41,179 nucleotides of DNA from Paraburkholderia tagetis (lineage in GTDB: Bacteria > Pseudomonadota > Gammaproteobacteria > Burkholderiales > Burkholderiaceae): contig NZ_JAKLJA010000052.1 of assembly GCF_022213065.1 (NCBI RefSeq), positions 1-41,179 of the forward strand, read 5' to 3'. Below, piece after piece: positions 40,814 to 41,179 of this stretch (the stretch's first letter is position 1; each line of letters begins with the position of its first letter). The notes beneath the pieces are model-generated. The model did not search any database, was not told the DNA's origin, and was given only the letters and a program-made list of their open reading frames with translations. The translations under genes and the position numbers were made by a program.

Positions 40814-41179
40814 TCAGATCGCCCAGCAAGAGCAACCGAACGCGCCCCAGAAACCCTTCACGTCCGAGGTCGGCAATGCGCTGCCCCAAGCGCCCGCGTG
40901 CGCATGACCGTGCACGTTGCACGCGCTCGCGCAACCGCACATTGCCGCTGCGGCAGCACGCGCGAGCGGTGCGCCGTCGCGCTGCATGGCGTTCGAGCCG
41001 CCCCATGCACCGTAGCCGCCATACTGGCGCACCGGCGACCAGTCGGGCATCGCCGGTGGAATCGGCGCATCGTGTTGCGAGAACGGCCCCGCGCCCCAGA
41101 CGATCCTGCCGCCGACCACCGTCAGCAACGCGGTGGTGTCGGCGATATCGTCCTCGGCACACGCGAAGAAGTCGCGGTC
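40814..41179 (-). CDS. YtcJ-like amidohydrolase, C-terminal part (cut by window end)
   Basis: The 121 visible residues start with the last beta-sandwich of a YtcJ-like amidohydrolase (RDFFACAEDDIADTTALLTVVGGRIVWGAGPF). They continue into a tail rich in Gly, Cys and His (AMCGCASACNVHGHAH, FWGAFGCSCWAI). The tail could bind metal. The catalytic part lies outside the window. The gene is followed by DoxX one base later. It may be the other end of the gene that opens the window at 1-287, or a paralogue. Confidence 0.82.
   Translation of the reverse strand, partial: DRDFFACAEDDIADTTALLTVVGGRIVWGAGPFSQHDAPIPPAMPDWSPVRQYGGYGAWGGSNAMQRDGAPLARAAAAAMCGCASACNVHGHAHAGAWGSALPTSDVKGFWGAFGCSCWAI

Noticed and set aside
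1..41179. Small circular plasmid, suggested by matching gene types at the two ends
   Set aside because: No replication, partition or mobilisation gene is present, and direct joining breaks the amidohydrolase frame and leaves far too short a protein.

Overview
The window is high-GC DNA with the gene style of a Burkholderiaceae chromosome (Paraburkholderia, Caballeronia or Burkholderia). Pointers are the two Gram-negative porins with AQSSVT after the signal peptide, the many LysR, AraC and LacI regulators, and the XapX, DUF1275, DoxX and YtcJ-like genes. I see no rRNA, tRNA, CRISPR, transposase, phage or replication gene. It looks like an accessory catabolic region: about 40 genes in small transcription units, each with its own regulator.

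Layout. 1-3.6 kb: N-terminal part of a YtcJ-like amidohydrolase, XapX, isochorismatase-like hydrolase, then divergently a second XapX and a CPA1 Na+/H+ antiporter. 3.7-8.1 kb: maleate-isomerase-like enzyme and MFS carrier, divergent LysR regulator, D-2-hydroxyacid dehydrogenase. 8.1-12.5 kb: thioredoxin, WrbA, LysR regulator, YciI-like protein, alpha/beta hydrolase and AraC regulator. 12.6-19.3 kb: minus-strand uptake and catabolic set of porin, secreted beta-propeller, GlcG-like protein, Tat-exported acetamidase/formamidase-like protein, MFS carrier and FAH-family enzyme. 19.7-25.6 kb: ribose-type ABC importer (binding protein, ATPase, two permeases) with a divergent LacI regulator. 25.8-29.7 kb: minus-strand operon of intradiol ring-cleavage dioxygenase, SDR, BKACE (DUF849), quinone-oxidoreductase-like enzyme and cupin. 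30.0-32.2 kb: divergent FAD dehydrogenase and NTF2/SnoaL-like protein. 32.2-35.8 kb: AraC regulator, porin, an MFS protein lacking its middle, and a stand-alone M17-N domain protein. 36-41 kb: LysR regulator, alginate-export-type porin, DUF1275, secreted VOC protein, DoxX and the C-terminal part of a YtcJ-like amidohydrolase.

How the parts fit. Five near-identical 16-bp palindromes of the form TGCAA-N-CG-TWTGCA flank the ABC importer, the LacI gene and the ring-cleavage operon, so these probably form one LacI-controlled regulon. The gene content suggests uptake of a sugar-like or alicyclic compound, ring oxidation to a hydroxylated aromatic, intradiol cleavage, and an end step by BKACE instead of the usual CoA-transferase and thiolase. 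That route is inference.

A second palindrome, TGGAAT-N7-ATTCCA, occurs in three intergenic regions: before the isochorismatase/XapX genes and beside two paralogous LysR genes. Two of these lie in a 114-bp duplicated segment. The two window ends lie in the first and last parts of the same kind of amidohydrolase gene, on the same strand and flanked by genes that would read as one operon if joined. About 1.2 kb would be missing between them, so the ends may belong to one gene of a repeated or circular structure, or to two paralogues.
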